From: Tenebrio molitor
Taxonomy: Eukaryota; Arthropoda; Insecta; Coleoptera; Tenebrionidae
Length of the DNA: 64,000 nt
Direction of reading: 5' to 3'
Assembly: GCF_963966145.1 (NCBI RefSeq)
Contig: NC_091053.1
Location: forward strand, 124,001-188,000
Under the pieces are notes generated by a model. It saw nothing but the letters and a program-made list of their open reading frames with translations, ran no database searches and was not told the DNA's origin. Positions 25,770-38,700 of this stretch are shown here, in pieces; positions within the stretch are counted from its first letter, which is position 1; each line of letters starts with the position of its first letter. The position numbers and the translations under genes were made by a program.

Positions 25770-28700
25770 ATGAATTTTTTCTTCAAAAAGCGCAACAAAA
25801 CCAGGGAAGACATCCAGTCGGTGGCGGTGATAGGGGAGCCTACGGGTGTTATTCACGACATTCACGTTAGTGTAGACGCTGATGGGAAGCTCGTGGGGTT
25901 ACCTTCAGCATGGATAAAAGAAATTGGCAACCAGATCACCAGAGATGAACAGGCCACGAACCCCGAGGCCGTGATACAAGTAGTCAAATATTATCAATTT
26001 TCCATGAAAAAGCAAGAAAAAGGCGAGTTTAAGCACATCTTGACGGAAAAAACGATCGCTGAAGAGTCAAAAGAGATCGATCAGTATATGAACTCAAAAG
26101 AGGCACACAAGAGTAAGGATTCAGGATTAGATGATAATGGTTCAGAACCGCTATATGTTAATACGTGAGTATCAATTTTTTTTTAATTTATTTGCGGGTG
26201 TTTAGAGAATTTATTCACTTAAATTTCATATTACTATCTTATCAATTCTTCCTACTAAGATTATGTTGTTATTTAGCCTATTTATTCACAACCTTTATGT
26301 AATCAAGAAGAAGTGGGCGCAGTTTAGACTTTACAATTGGACATTACTGAATCTGCAATGTCTTTCAAATGTGATCACTCATTAATCATTTGCATTTCAT
26401 TTAATTGCACATAGGCGTACAAAATACAGCCAGAAATATTGGCATTCGCGACGTTCTTTTTTCACAGATACATTTTAAATTTTTGTGAATCCAATTGTAG
26501 TGTTCTTTGTTGATTAAATCTACCAAAATCCTTGAAATTATTGACAAACGAGAACAGCATTCATGCGGTAAATAAATAATAAACGCTTTGCCATTGAACA
26601 ACAGCAGACATCGACATTTTTTATTTACTTCTCAGCAGGTGGTTGACGGCGTGTGCTTTTAATGAAGAAGAATGCCAATCACGAAAACCCGTAATTGATC
26701 AATAAATCACAAAAAATGATATTTGCAGCTTTTTCCTGACTGAAAACAAAATAAATTGAGCTGGTGAAAAGAGAAAAAATAATGGTCATTACATAGGAGA
26801 GCTGTGGATAAGCCCTTTATCATTAGCACACATATCGATCGAGAATAGCAAATAATTCTTTGTAAATGATAAAAACGACAGACGTGTTAGTGGGAAAATT
26901 TTGATTAGGTTTTTCCGGAAACTACATATTAGCTATTTATGCACCAAGGGCGTTAGAACGATGATTACGCCCGGAGAACGATGAATCCAACTCGAGGGCT
27001 TTAGCCCGAGAGATGGATATCGTTCGATGGGCGTAATCATTCGGTGATGCCATGATGCATACAAGATTTTATTTTTCACTACGTGTTTAAAAAAAAAAGA
27101 AAAAAAAAACTGGCATCTTTGCAATTATGAATTGATGAGGGCGTTATGAATTCATTACGCCCGCTTATTCTTATTACGCCCTGTATTATGCCCCGGTAGT
27201 TACGGACATGCTTACGTATACTAAAGTGAAAAATAAAATAATTATTGATAAGTGGAGTCAGGTGGTCGAAAAAGTTATGTACTTTTTGTTAGATGTAAGG
27301 TTTAACAAAATTAATTAAATAATTTGGAGAATGAATCAAGCAATATCTGTTATTGAACACGTTTATCAGAAAATGAATATTTTTGTAGATGTAGTTACTT
27401 TACGAAACGTTTACCAATGTTCTCAAAATCCTTATCCTCATTTACATTTTTACATTTCTTATCTTCTGTCATTGTATTGGATATCGGAGTCCGGTGCGGG
27501 TCTGCAACAACTGTAATTCAATGCCTGAAACACGTTTTAAGGCGCCAAATCGTTAAAAACTTTAAAATTAGCTTGACGTTTCGTTTTGACAAGTTGTGAC
27601 ATTTATCAAAATCCGTTCACACAGGAGAAAATTCTCAAATTTTGACAGTGTCGTAGTAGTATATTATATCATAAAGAGTAAAAGTGAGTCTTTTTGTGCC
27701 AAGCCCAGAGATTGAAGGCCGAGACGCAGTCGAGATTGCAACTGGGCGAAGCACAAAAAGACCTTTTACTCTGAATGATATAATCGTGTCAAAAATAAAT
27801 TACTCCCTAGAATTCGAACTTTTAGGGAAATAACGTTTTTCATGTGTGTAACTAGAATTTTCAAAAGTAATTTTGAATGCTTAAGGTTGGTTACTATGAA
27901 TTGAGAGATTAACTCCAATTAAGTTAATGACTTATGTAAATAAATACCGTGTGAGCAACAAGTACTGATTGAGTTGGCAATAAATTCTGGTGATTTTTGG
28001 TGACTTTTATGTCATGTTCCAACGAGAAAACCATTTTATTAATAAAAGATTACAAAAACCAAGACGTTTAAATTTGAAATGTACACCAGGTGTCAATAAA
28101 ACAAACCGAAATAGGTACAATTCAGTCTTGAAAATTTTATGTAAATTTTTTTTTTGCCAACTGAAACAGTTATTGTTGCTCACCCTGTATTATTTCTCAT
28201 TTGAAAACAGAAAAGCTTGGTTTGCGGACTTAACTGTAGCGTCCTAAAAAATAGCTTTGACCCGTTAAGACAATGTCAAAATGTGGAAGAAGTGTGTTTT
28301 GCACTTTTTGATTCCCTCGTCGTTTTAATTAAAATAACCAAATTTCCAGGATCAGGCCCGACTCGGTACCCGCCATCCCTCCAAAGAAATCTCCTAGCAA
28401 TTTAAAAAAAATTAAGAAACTCCCCGAACAGCTAGACTGTCTGACATTGAACGACGATTTGGAGTTGCGGCGGAAATCAGACTACTCTTCCGACGACGAT
28501 TTCCTAAGGCGGAAGAGTCGCTTCACCGATGAAGACTACTTCCGCGAGATCAAGAAACTGTGCAATCCAGGTGCTCCGAATGACTTCTACCTCAGGACGA
28601 ACAAGGATCTTGGTTCGGGCGCCTCAGGCATCGTCTACGTCGCTACCGACCTGGAGACGGGCAAACCCGTCGCCATCAAAGACATCGACATGACGAAGCA

Positions 28701-29418
28701 GCAGCGGAAGGAACTGCTCCTCAGCGAGATTGCCATAATGAAGAATTTCCAGCACAAGAATTTGGTAAACTTCCTGGACGCTTTCGTGATGTACGACGAT
28801 CACTTGTGGGTGGTGATGGAGCTGCTGGACGGGGGACCGTTGACCGATGTAGTTACCGAAACTGTGATGAAAGAGGGGCAAATCGCGGCGGTCAGCTACG
28901 AGGTCCTCCAAGCCATAGACTACTTACATTCTCATGGGACCATACACAGGGACATCAAGTCCGACAACGTTCTATTAGGGATGGACGGCACCGTCAAGGT
29001 GACGGACTTCGGATTTTGTGCCAACGTGAGCGGAAACGAACAGAGAGAGACGATGGTGGGGACACCGTACTGGATGGCACCGGAAGTGGTCACCAGACAG
29101 AAATACGGAAAGAAAGTGGACATCTGGTCGTTGGGAATCATGATCGTGGAGATGTTGGAAGGAGAGCCCCCGTACTTGAGGGAGCCCCCGTTGAGGGCCC
29201 TCTATTTAATCACGGCCAACGGACGGCCCAAAATCAACAGGTGGCCCACCCTGAGCGAGAACTTGAAGGACTTTATTGACTCTTGTCTGCAAGTTGACGT
29301 CGATCAAAGAGCCACAGCAAAGGAGTTATTGACTCACAGCTTCATGAAGGAGAGGATGGAGTTGAGGACTCTGACGCCTTTAATCAAAGCAGCAAAGAAA
29401 ATTTTACACAAGGCTTAA
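25770..29418 (+). CDS. Pak3: p21-activated serine/threonine kinase, Pak3-like
   Basis: Two coding exons, 25770-26164 and 28350-29418, joined in phase (two bases plus one); 487 aa. Residues about 21-75 are a CRIB/p21-binding region with IGEP...IHDIHVSVD, which binds GTP-bound Rac/Cdc42 in the family; the usual Phe and Gly of the CRIB core are Val27 and Ser34. The kinase domain covers about residues 212-470: glycine loop LGSGASG (G220), catalytic Lys K242 in VAIK, HRDIKSDN with D333, DFG with D351, and VGTPYWMAPE in the activation loop. GEPPYLREPPLRALYLI is a PAK subfamily signature. Short basic/Ser-rich linkers and the absence of long Pro-rich SH3-binding stretches favour Pak3 over the longer Pak1-type kinases. 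Role known from the family: actin and junction signalling. The 2.2 kb intron carries palindromic repeats. Confidence 0.9.
26958..27184. repeat. Palindrome cluster built on attacgccc / gggcgtaat
   Basis: 26958-27043 is an inverted repeat (cgatgattacgcccg at left, tgggcgtaatcattcg at right, centre ctcgagggctttagcccgag). Two more attacgccc units follow at about 27153 and 27173. Confidence 0.7.
27538..27652 (+). repeat. Dispersed MITE (ttgttcgacg family), copy 4, left-truncated
   Basis: Carries the internal gttcacacaggagaaaattc and ends gacagtgtcg; the left terminus is replaced by other sequence. Confidence 0.7.
27663..27784. repeat. Palindromic element in Pak3 intron
   Basis: Arms attatatcataaagagtaaa and ttttactctgaatgatataat, continuing inward through ctttttgtgc/gcacaaaaag and gcccag/ctgggc. 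About 120 bases, non-coding. Confidence 0.8.
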
Positions 29419-29754
29419 ACTATTTATTTTTCTAATGAAATATTGTGATCCAGGACTTCAACAGGAGGGGCACATTTATAGATTCTGGTGCTCACAAAAT
29501 AATGACATAGGTACATATCTTAACCTTTCGGGAACAAACGTGTTGCGGAAATTTAGACTGAACGGCATGTTGTAATTACATACAAAAATTTCCATTTATT
29601 TTTATAAAATCTTAGACTAAGATATTTTTGGAGTTCCAAAAAGGAATTTTACTGCAATCAGAACGTTACAATGATTTTATTGTAACAACCTACATATTTT
29701 ATATGTAAATACGTTGTTTGACATTAAACCCTTTGTACTGACTGTGTTTTACAT
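29419..29754. other. Convergent 3' ends of Pak3 and MTRR
   Basis: Only 336 bases separate the two stop codons. A minus-strand AATAAA lies at about 29593-29598 and would serve MTRR; the transcripts may overlap. No ORF. Confidence 0.5.
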
Positions 29755-31486
29755 TCAGCTCCACATGTCCACAATAAATTTCCCTGTGGCATGCATTTCT
29801 TGCATATAATTATCAGCAGCACTATCATTCATGCTTCCATGTTTTACCAAGTTATTAATGATAGAAATCTTGACGTTCCTTACCATCGTTTTTTCGTTGC
29901 CACAAACAAAAATGTTCGCTTTTTTTTTCAAAAGCCACTCGATAAATTCAGCTCCATGTTTTTCAATATTATGTTGAACGTAACTTTTTTCTTTCCCGTC
30001 CCTTGAGAAAGACACATCTAGCCTGGTTAAAACCCTGGATTTTAAATAATTGTCCATTTCTTCTCCATACAGAAAGTCTCTGTCGCGATAACGGCAACCG
30101 TAAAATAACCAAATGTTGCCGCTCGCGCGTTGTAATTGTCTGTGTTGAAGAAAGCCCCGAAACGGGGCTATTCCAGTTCCTGTAGCTACCAAAATAAGCG
30201 GAATTGATGTGTCAAATGGCAACCTGAATTTTGTTGGTTGCCTAAAGTAAAATGGCACAAATTCGGTACTTTTGCGCGATATTAACTCTTCCAGCCAGCC
30301 AGTGCAAACGCCTTTGTATCCGTTATTATGTTCAAAAATAAAGAAGGTAATTTCAAGCTTGTCAGATAGTGGAGATGACGATATCGAGTATGGTCTAGGC
30401 AGCAAAGGAGGTAAGTGTTCTATAATGGCTTCAACTGGAGGGTGACAAGAGGGAAATGTTTCAAGTAATTCCAAAAGTGTCTTGCCAGAGCTGGTGATTA
30501 GTTCATTATATTCTTTGACAGCTTTTGCAGAACAAATGTGTACCAGTCTAGCTTGTTCTTGTGAATCTTGAGTAAACCTGGCTAAGGTTTTGAGAAATAA
30601 CTGAAAATGTTAATTTCTACGTACTAACATACTTGACAGATTTTTTTATAATTTCAGTCTCCACCACTACAAATAATTTAAATTAACTTAAAAAATGTGT
30701 GCTTCTTGTGTTTAAAATAAATAATCTGAACTTATAAGATCATGATTATTAAAATAATTATGTACTGTAGAATTGTATTTATATTAATGGAAACAATTCT
30801 GGATGATAATGGTGGCAAAACTGTTTTAAAGTAGATATATAGCTTTAACAAGTGGAAGTAATTTTTAAAATTACCTTCTTTGGAGGGGTTTGGACATTTA
30901 CATGATTCAAAAATATATTTTTCAATGTACTCTTTTTCTGTGGTAAGTGTTTAGGAATTGTTGGGTCTTTTTTACCAGTTGCTGGTAAAATTTGCAGCTG
31001 ACATGGCTTATCTGCAACAGCCTCAATCCCTAATCTCACAAGTATTTTCAAAATTAGATTTTCATTATTGGTTGGGTATATTCCAATTGTATCACCAGGC
31101 TGAAACTCTTGTTTTATGTTCTAAAAAAATAACAAACATTTTACTGTGTTTAATAACATATCGAGTGGATCTTCATCATGTACTAAGACTAAGTATACCT
31201 TTAAATTAAAAGTAAGTTTGTAGACAGTTTTCACATCGTCATGTTTTGTCAATTTTTGTGCACTTTGAATGGGGGCGGTAAAATTTTCACCAATTGCAAA
31301 AGGTGCGATTCTGTTTTGAGAAAAATCACATTCCTGAAAGAATTCCAATTTTGATTCAAAACTGTTTAATAATGCTAACACAATACCTCTTCGTCTAGAA
31401 ATTCGTCCGAGAATGTGACTTTCAAATAAACCGAAGACATGTTTTGTAAAATTAACCTCAAAATTCAAATGTGTACCACATGACAT
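29755..31486 (-). CDS. MTRR: Methionine synthase reductase, FMN domain absent
   Basis: Minus-strand exons 31486-31199, 31120-30875 and 30600-29755; all phase 0; 459 aa. The enzyme restores cobalamin-dependent methionine synthase by passing electrons from NADPH through FAD and FMN. Visible: connecting domain (FAIGENFTAPIQSAQKLT, QPGDTIGIYPTN), the MTRR-specific FPSCHPP and EHLPPLLPRPYS run with the FAD motif R247-P-Y-S250, KGVCTGWL, the NADPH site TGTGIAPFRGFLQHR, FYGCRYRDRDFLYGEE, VCGNEKTM, and the C-terminal aromatic ending DMWS that stacks on FAD. Human MTRR is about 700 aa because of an N-terminal flavodoxin; here the protein starts just ahead of the connecting domain at MSCGTHLNFEV, and I find no flavodoxin sequence between it and KANSL1. 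Either a real short form or missing upstream exons. Confidence 0.88.
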
Positions 31487-32759
31487 GTTAGTTGGTCCTT
31501 GTCAAGTGCTTGTCAAGTTGTTGCGAAATTACATATATGACACAAAAGGGTGACCGTAATTAATTTCTAAACATTCATCAGAACCTCCGTTAATTATTCA
31601 CGACCGGAAAAACCGCAGAAATACCGCAACAACCCGAGAAAAATCAACTATCTTGTCCAAGAAGGTGAGAATTCGAGAAAAACCCATCCGAATTGTAGAA
31701 AACGTCTACGCAACTCTTCGAGTTAAGAATCGACGATTTAGTGTCGTTTTTCCTCGATTTACGTGATTTGGCCCCTCTCGGAGGAAAATTTCGGGGAGTC
31801 GTTGATTGATGGAAGATATGAGATTTTGTCAAATCTATCATTTGATGATGAAGCGACGCACTATTCCGACCACCCCCTTGTCCTGGACAGGAGTTCATCC
31901 CGAATCAATGACAGTTTCGTTTTTTAAGGGCTGTCGCCTGAAAAAATGTAGGTCGCTTTCGAATTTGGCGCGGTCAACAGTGCGCGAGAGGGCACTGCGA
32001 TCGGCCCAAATCGGGCGTGCTCGGTACCCGCCAAAAAACGTCCTCAAAGCGACTCGTTTAATTTTATCGGCGTTAATTCGAGCCGGTGGCGGTGTAAATG
32101 AACGTGAAAAATCGACGGAAGAATTTCGGTGTGTTGGCGGTCGGACGAAGCGGCTTCGAAGGAGTTATGTAACGTGACGCGGCGCTTGTTTGAGTCCGGC
32201 GGTGATGTAGGCCTTGACTGAAATCTCGCGTTTGCTCTGTGATCAGAGTCGCCGTTGGTTGTTGTGAGGGCAAGCGAATAGAGTGCGTTGTTTGGTGTAA
32301 GTGAAGTCGCCATTGTTGTTCAATAAAATACGCAGAAAATGAGTCGAGTGGTCGGCTAGGGCGTCGAACAAGCCGTTGGGAAGCGATGGCGTTGGAGTGA
32401 GAGTGTCGGCAAGTTTCGGCCGGAAGTGGGTTTTCTTTGTGATCGTCGCTCCCAAGTGGTGCAATGTTTGTGAGGTGCGTGTAGAGCTCCGAGGCGTTTC
32501 GTAAGCTGTTGGCCGTCACGTGGGAGTGTTCCGTTCAAATTTCGGTGAGTTTTCGTCGGAAAAATCGAATTAGTTGACGTTGGACCGGAAACGCGTGCGT
32601 TGGAAGTGCGTCGGAGACAGGACAGGACCGGACCATGGAACTGGCCGGAGATTAGGTCCGGTTCGGGTTTGTCGGCGCGTTTCATGACTTTCCAGGTCTG
32701 ATTTGGTCGAGTGCGGTTGGAATCGTGCCATGAGAGACTCAGGGAGAAACACTGGATGA
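31487..32759. promoter_or_regulatory. Shared divergent promoter region of MTRR (-) and KANSL1 (+)
   Basis: 1.27 kb between opposite starts, GC-richer and CpG-rich than the surroundings, without repeats or a TATA box that I can see. It includes the KANSL1 5' UTR; an acceptor-like gactttccag at 32687-32696 could end a 5' UTR intron. The many small open frames here reflect GC content, not genes. Confidence 0.55.
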
Positions 32760-35700
32760 ATGGGATTGCGTACAGCCTCGGTGAGGCGGCCCTATGCGGA
32801 GGTCATGGCCCCTGCCCTAACGGAAACGGCACAAAATCAAGCCTTCAAGCTACCTCCTAAACAGCCGGCATCCCCCTTCAAGTACCTGCCCGATGTGCCC
32901 GGAGCGTTCTGCGATTTGGACCAAGACAAGTTAGCACCAGAGACATTGGCGGGGACCCGGGGTTGTAGTAGTGATTCGAACAAAGCCTCGGACTCTGACA
33001 CTATAATGAGCGAAAGCCCACCACTTATGGGCGACCAAAACACGATGGGTCTTCAAAAAACCGGGCTCGACTCCGTCTCAAAAATCCACAACGACAAGAC
33101 GAATGAAGTCGACCAGATTCTCAACAACCTAGCCTCGAACTCGCCGGACGTCGACATACCCCAGAACGTCGACGAGATCATGCAGGTGATCAAATCGATA
33201 GAGAGCGACCGTCAGGACGAGGACAATCTCACCATCGAGAAGTTCCTCACCGACGTCGACATGATGAACATGTCGATGGAGGAGCAGCCCGAGCTCGAGA
33301 CGGCCGTCCTGAAGGAAACCCAGACCAAAGAGGCCATCGCCGAGCTGAAGACGCGACAGAACAAGATCGAACGGCGGCTGGCGTTTCTCCGCCGCAAGAT
33401 CCATAAGATGCAGACAAGAACCATGGGGCAGCACGTCGGCGGTGAGGTGGCCGGCGTCTACGAGTACGTCCACAGATCCTTGAAGCGACTCAAAGACAAC
33501 TCAATGCAAGTAGAGGAGGAAAAGCCACCGGACAAGATGAAGCCGATGTCGTGCGGCTCCACCAAGACCATGCTGAAGAAGCTGGAGATGGCGGCGACAC
33601 TGCAGGCGAACTCGGTCGCTAGACAGAAACATTTGCCGAAGTATTTCGGTTCAGGATCGTGCGAACCAGGAAACCACCGAATCAGTGTACCGGGTATCGT
33701 TAACGTGCCCCCATGGCCTATCGAACACAAGCAAGAATTGCAGAAAGTGGCGGGTCTGTTGCATACGGAACTGAATGTGGTGCAGCACGAAGTTGATTCG
33801 GAGGCAACGGAAAGTAGTTCGGGGGGTGAAAGCTGTGATGAAATGCAAAATTATAATAATCCCCATCAGCAGTACCTTAGCATGTGAGTATTGAAAAGAA
33901 GACCGTGACGCCGCTAATAAGCTTGTTTTGTATGCATCCTCGTTAATGCGATACGATAAGATAAATGCCGACGCAAATAATTCCAACGTTTTGTTTTACT
34001 TTTGAATCATAAGTATGTATATACATAGTTTGAGTTTTTACTATTTTCGATTTGTTTGGACGGCATTGCGTAATATTACACCGAATACGCAAACGTAACG
34101 AGTTACTCGTGCCATTATTTCAGTGCAGAGCAGAAAAAAAATCTGTTTTCACGGTGCCCTTTTAACTCGAGATGTAATAAAATTGCGTCATATCGATTGA
34201 TTTCGACATGACCTGCACACTACACACTAAATTAGAATGCTCAAACAATCTGGTTAGATTAAAAAAAAGATGAAAAAGCGCTTGCACTGTTGTGGACGGT
34301 GCAAGTCATATTTTTGAATACAGGAAACCGTTGAAATAGAATGGCGGGTTTAGTTTTAAATGTTTACGGGACCTGTTATACTTTTATAATAGTAAATAAT
34401 AACATTTTACATTTCTCTTAACTGCACAGTAGTTATTCTTCGTCTTGCACTTTAATCGAACGTTGTTTGATATAAATGTACTATATTTTTGTAGTTTCAA
34501 ATTTTACTTGTATGGTCTTTTAGGCAGGAACAGTTTGTAGTAATTAATTACTGTGACTAATGCCACGTGTTGTATAACTTCATGTCGCAGAATATTAAAT
34601 CAGCAACAAGGTTCATTAAAATGCAAATCAAAAAAGTAACAAACATTTTTGGATGGGTCTCGTCCAATTGACATCTGTCAATTGTGAAACAAAACAATCA
34701 GCCTCAACATGTTCCATTTTCAGCGGCACGCGGCACCAAACAAGTCTAAAGGTTTACAACACAAACCATTTTCCAAACTAAACATGACAGTGCTATTTCT
34801 TTTATTTTTACTGAAATGTAAACACTGTTCACGTGGTTAAAATGGTAAAATATGACATCTTATATGTATAAGCCGCTCACAATCTTTTTGGGACCGAGTT
34901 GGCTATAATTTTTCCTTTCCATGTTGGACTAACTGGTTCAGTGATGCAACGGATGCAACTTTTTGAAGTGAAACTTTTTTAACGAGGTTGTGAATCCAAA
35001 AGTCCTTGAGATATTCAAGATGAAACAAAAAAACTGAACAGCGTCCTGCGTGACGACAGAGAGCAGTGACAAGCGCATCGTAAATCGAATGATAAAATCA
35101 TAACAAAATGCAAAGAAACAAAGATTTTGAGTTTTATTTGATATTATGTACTTAATTTTGGATAAGTGTTAGAGGTATATATGTAGATTTTTACTTGATC
35201 ATTAAAAATGTTGAAAGTTGAAGCTTTAGGGGTGTTTCGTACTTCCCAATACAACACCTGGGCGGTTGAATATATTTTGTAGTTCTCAAGTCTTTTTTCC
35301 GGTATAATCGAATATGTAAATACAGATTGATTCACATAACTTTCCGACCCTGACGAAGTTTAAATACAGCCAGTAATACGTTTTTCATTCATAACTTGAT
35401 TCAAAAACATAAACAAATTTAAACTCATATGTATATGGTTTGGACATCCCTCACGAAAGTCTCAGTTATAAAAATTTTAAAATGGCAGTAATTGACATAT
35501 TTTTTTTTATTTAAGAGAAGAAACTTGAACAATACGTAACTAAAATGACAAAAGTTATTATAAAAAAAAAGAGGCGGATTCTAGCCCGACGATGAAGTTA
35601 TTTTAATTTTAAACGCTGAAACAAAAATCAGTGAACAAACAAATACATACGTTTAATACATAATTAGAGATTGTAGTTTTGTCCTTTTTGTATTTTAAAA

Positions 35701-38700
35701 TAATTACTTAACTAAAAAACCCTACGGTAAGACCTTCCAGTGCGAATATTTATTTCGTTGTAGTTGGATGGATAGAATATCCAAGATGGGGGAGAAGTTA
35801 GGTTCGCTTGGTTCCGTACATTTTGCAAAGCTTGCACAATGGAAATATCCCGACATTCATTTGACAGGTTTTTTAAATCAATAATTTTTTTTTTTGAATT
35901 CGCAACAAAAATTACAAATTCCATATTATTGACGCGACGAAACAAACGTCAGTAGCGTCCAAAGAACCTCAACACTGGCGTTAGAATTAGCAGTATACCG
36001 TTTTGTGATTTTTGCTTTCACATTTTTATTTTCAAGTAAAACTTGCAGTTCATGTTTTTTTATTTTTCTAGGAAAAAAATTAAAATTTTGAAGTCACATT
36101 TAACCAAGAAATTTTGGTTTAAAATAGGTTTGACTTATATTAGTCATTTAAAGCGATTTTTTTTTTGTTTTTTTTTTTCTATTTTTACTATTTTACGCAT
36201 GTGACTCAACGGTTGATTGCGAAGGAGTACCTATACATAATTTAGATAATGTTAATCACAACAGTTCTTTAAGGAGTTTATAATGTTAATGCAGTCTGTC
36301 AGTGTGTGCTACTTAATACATCTTAATATGATATCCTTGTAGAATGTTGATTGTTCTTTACCGAAAGAAAACTTAACTAACCATTTTTTGTACAGCCGTG
36401 AACATAAAAATTGTCACAGCTTATTTGACGGCGCTGCGATATTATTTGATATTTTATTAGTGTAATTCGTTCTTCTAAAGTAAGGGTTAACATTTAAAAA
36501 ATTAGTTGTACCTATTTAAAATACTTGTCATTTGTGGCATAGTATTTTGAAGAATCAGCAACTTATATATTTTACGTAATAAAAATTAATAAAACAAATT
36601 TTGCCCACACTAATTGTCCGTAAGTGTGCTTGTAATACTGGGCAAGAAGTAAAAACGTTCGAAAACATTCCAAATTTTTTCCCGGAAAAATATTTTTCTT
36701 CTGTTGCTGAATTTTTAACTGTACGAATGATCTGAGTTGATGGAATGTATAAAAAAAATTCGTACAAAAGAAATGAATTTAAAAAGAATCGAACGATAAA
36801 ACAGCGTCTTCGCCGTCACATCGTTATTTATGCGGCACATGTGATAATTCATCAACGATTTCCTAATGGCAACATCATGTTAGCATTACTCTGTTCTCTC
36901 TTGCTCATTGGATTTAAATCAATTTGCATTTGAACCGTTAGTTGTAACGCATTTTCAGTATAAAATTTAATGAACCATCCAGAGACAAGTACCTAAAGTT
37001 AAGAACCTTTTTTGTTGTGCACTATACTTTACATTGTGTAAAATTGACATGGTGACTACTGTCATTGTCACATTGTTTTGGCTTCAGTGAATGTACAGTG
37101 TGAACATAAAGTTTGAAACAAAATTCATAATAACGTTATGTTATTATGGACACGTCGATTTTATCCTGAAAAATGTCATCCTGTTACGCGCAATTTGTTT
37201 ACATGACGTCATTGGTTTTTGCACAATGACGTTATCACCATTTTTTTTTTTAATGACAACTCCTACTTTTTTCTTCTTTTTCTTGTAGACTTTCCCACTG
37301 CCTAAACTATGAATGAAAAAAATTGCTACCTTACATAACAATTTTTTTGAGAAAACGACAAATTTTACTTCAAAAATTTAATTTAATTTTAAGGGTAAAA
37401 AAAGTGTAGGTATTTAAGGTTAACAATAAAAGTAATGTAAATGTTGAAGTTGTCCCCCGCCAACCATTTGGCACTCACCGGCACTTAGTACACTGCGCTC
37501 AATAATGTCAGGGGCTTATTTGTTCCATTTCAATGCGAATTCTCTGCCATAAATCTTCTAAATTGTATGGTGTATTAAAATAAATCTTGTATTTTAAATA
37601 AATACATTTTTAAAAAATTAAGATTTAATTAAATTTTTGAAGTAAAATTTGTCATTTTCTCAAAAAAGTCCAGTGACGTCATTTAAACAAGTTGCACGTC
37701 ATATGAAGGCATTTTTCGAAGTAAAATCGACCTGCCCGAGCGATTTTCCTAAAAACATTACATAATGCTATTCTGAATTTTGTTCCAAACTTTATGTTCA
37801 CACTGTATTTACAAATCAATCACGACGACGGTGATTAAATTAAACTTGTGCCTTGATCGGAATGCGACTGATTTAATAAAAACTTACAAAAGGCGCGGAA
37901 TTGGCTAAAATGTAACGATCTGAAAACAGATAATCAGTTTAATTTATAGAAGTGGAAAGCAGAGGATTTTTTTTTTTTTGGGTTTAAAGGACCTATCGGC
38001 GTGCTATTGAGATTTATAGCGATTTATATTTAAAAAATTTAATTATGGAGTTGCACAAATTTTGATACCGATGTGATTTGTTCTTTAAAAAGTGAAAGTC
38101 ATTCACCGTTAATCTTTTTTGTATTGTTTGAAGTAGGTGTTGAATGTTAGACGGAGATCAATTTTTGTAGTGGTATAACGCAGCTATTGCCCTTTACAGC
38201 TCGTGTCCTGTGATCAAGAGAATTTGTAATCGAGTCAGCCTTGGAGATGAAACCGCGTGCCTTCTATTGATATTCTTAATTGTAGCATCTAAAGTTACGT
38301 TATCTAAAAACTACATCATACATAATACGGCCTGATCAAGAATACCTGAATCTATTGGTAACAATGAAATTTGGCAAATTAGAAATTTACCATCAAAGGT
38401 TCATTTTTTGTAATAGCATATTTTTCATGTCGTTTCAAGTTAAAACATCCGGTCAGTGCCAATTACGAGACAAAAAACACCAATACTTTTCAATTGTTTC
38501 ATTACCAACAGATTCAGTCATTGTTGATCACGCTGTATTAATTATTGTTAATAAAATTTTTATGTACTTTGCGATTTAAACATACACGTAGAGCAGCACC
38601 CTTTACAATTAATGAAATTAATTACATATTTAAATACTGGTAAGCATTTAACTTGCACCACTGCCCACATACGTTGACGTGGAACGTCAACAAACAACTT

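Larger units (their letters stand above)
26165..28349 (+). other. Pak3 intron
   Basis: Donor gtgagt, acceptor atttccag. Contains three repeats at 26958-27184, 27538-27652 and 27663-27784; otherwise AT-rich with no supported gene. Confidence 0.75.

Noticed and set aside
8861..27652. Spaced repeats considered as a CRISPR array or integron-like system
   Set aside because: Repeats are kilobases apart, occur in both orientations and lie in a eukaryotic gene context; they are mobile-element copies.
28806..29279. 157-codon plus-strand ORF in another frame
   Set aside because: Shadow of the Pak3 kinase domain.
31806..32685. Several overlapping ORFs of 70-150 codons on both strands
   Set aside because: Lie in the GC-rich divergent promoter; no domain, no splice logic. 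In particular none resembles a flavodoxin for MTRR.
33129..33473. Minus-strand ORFs opposite KANSL1 exon 1
   Set aside because: Antisense shadows of a conserved coding exon.
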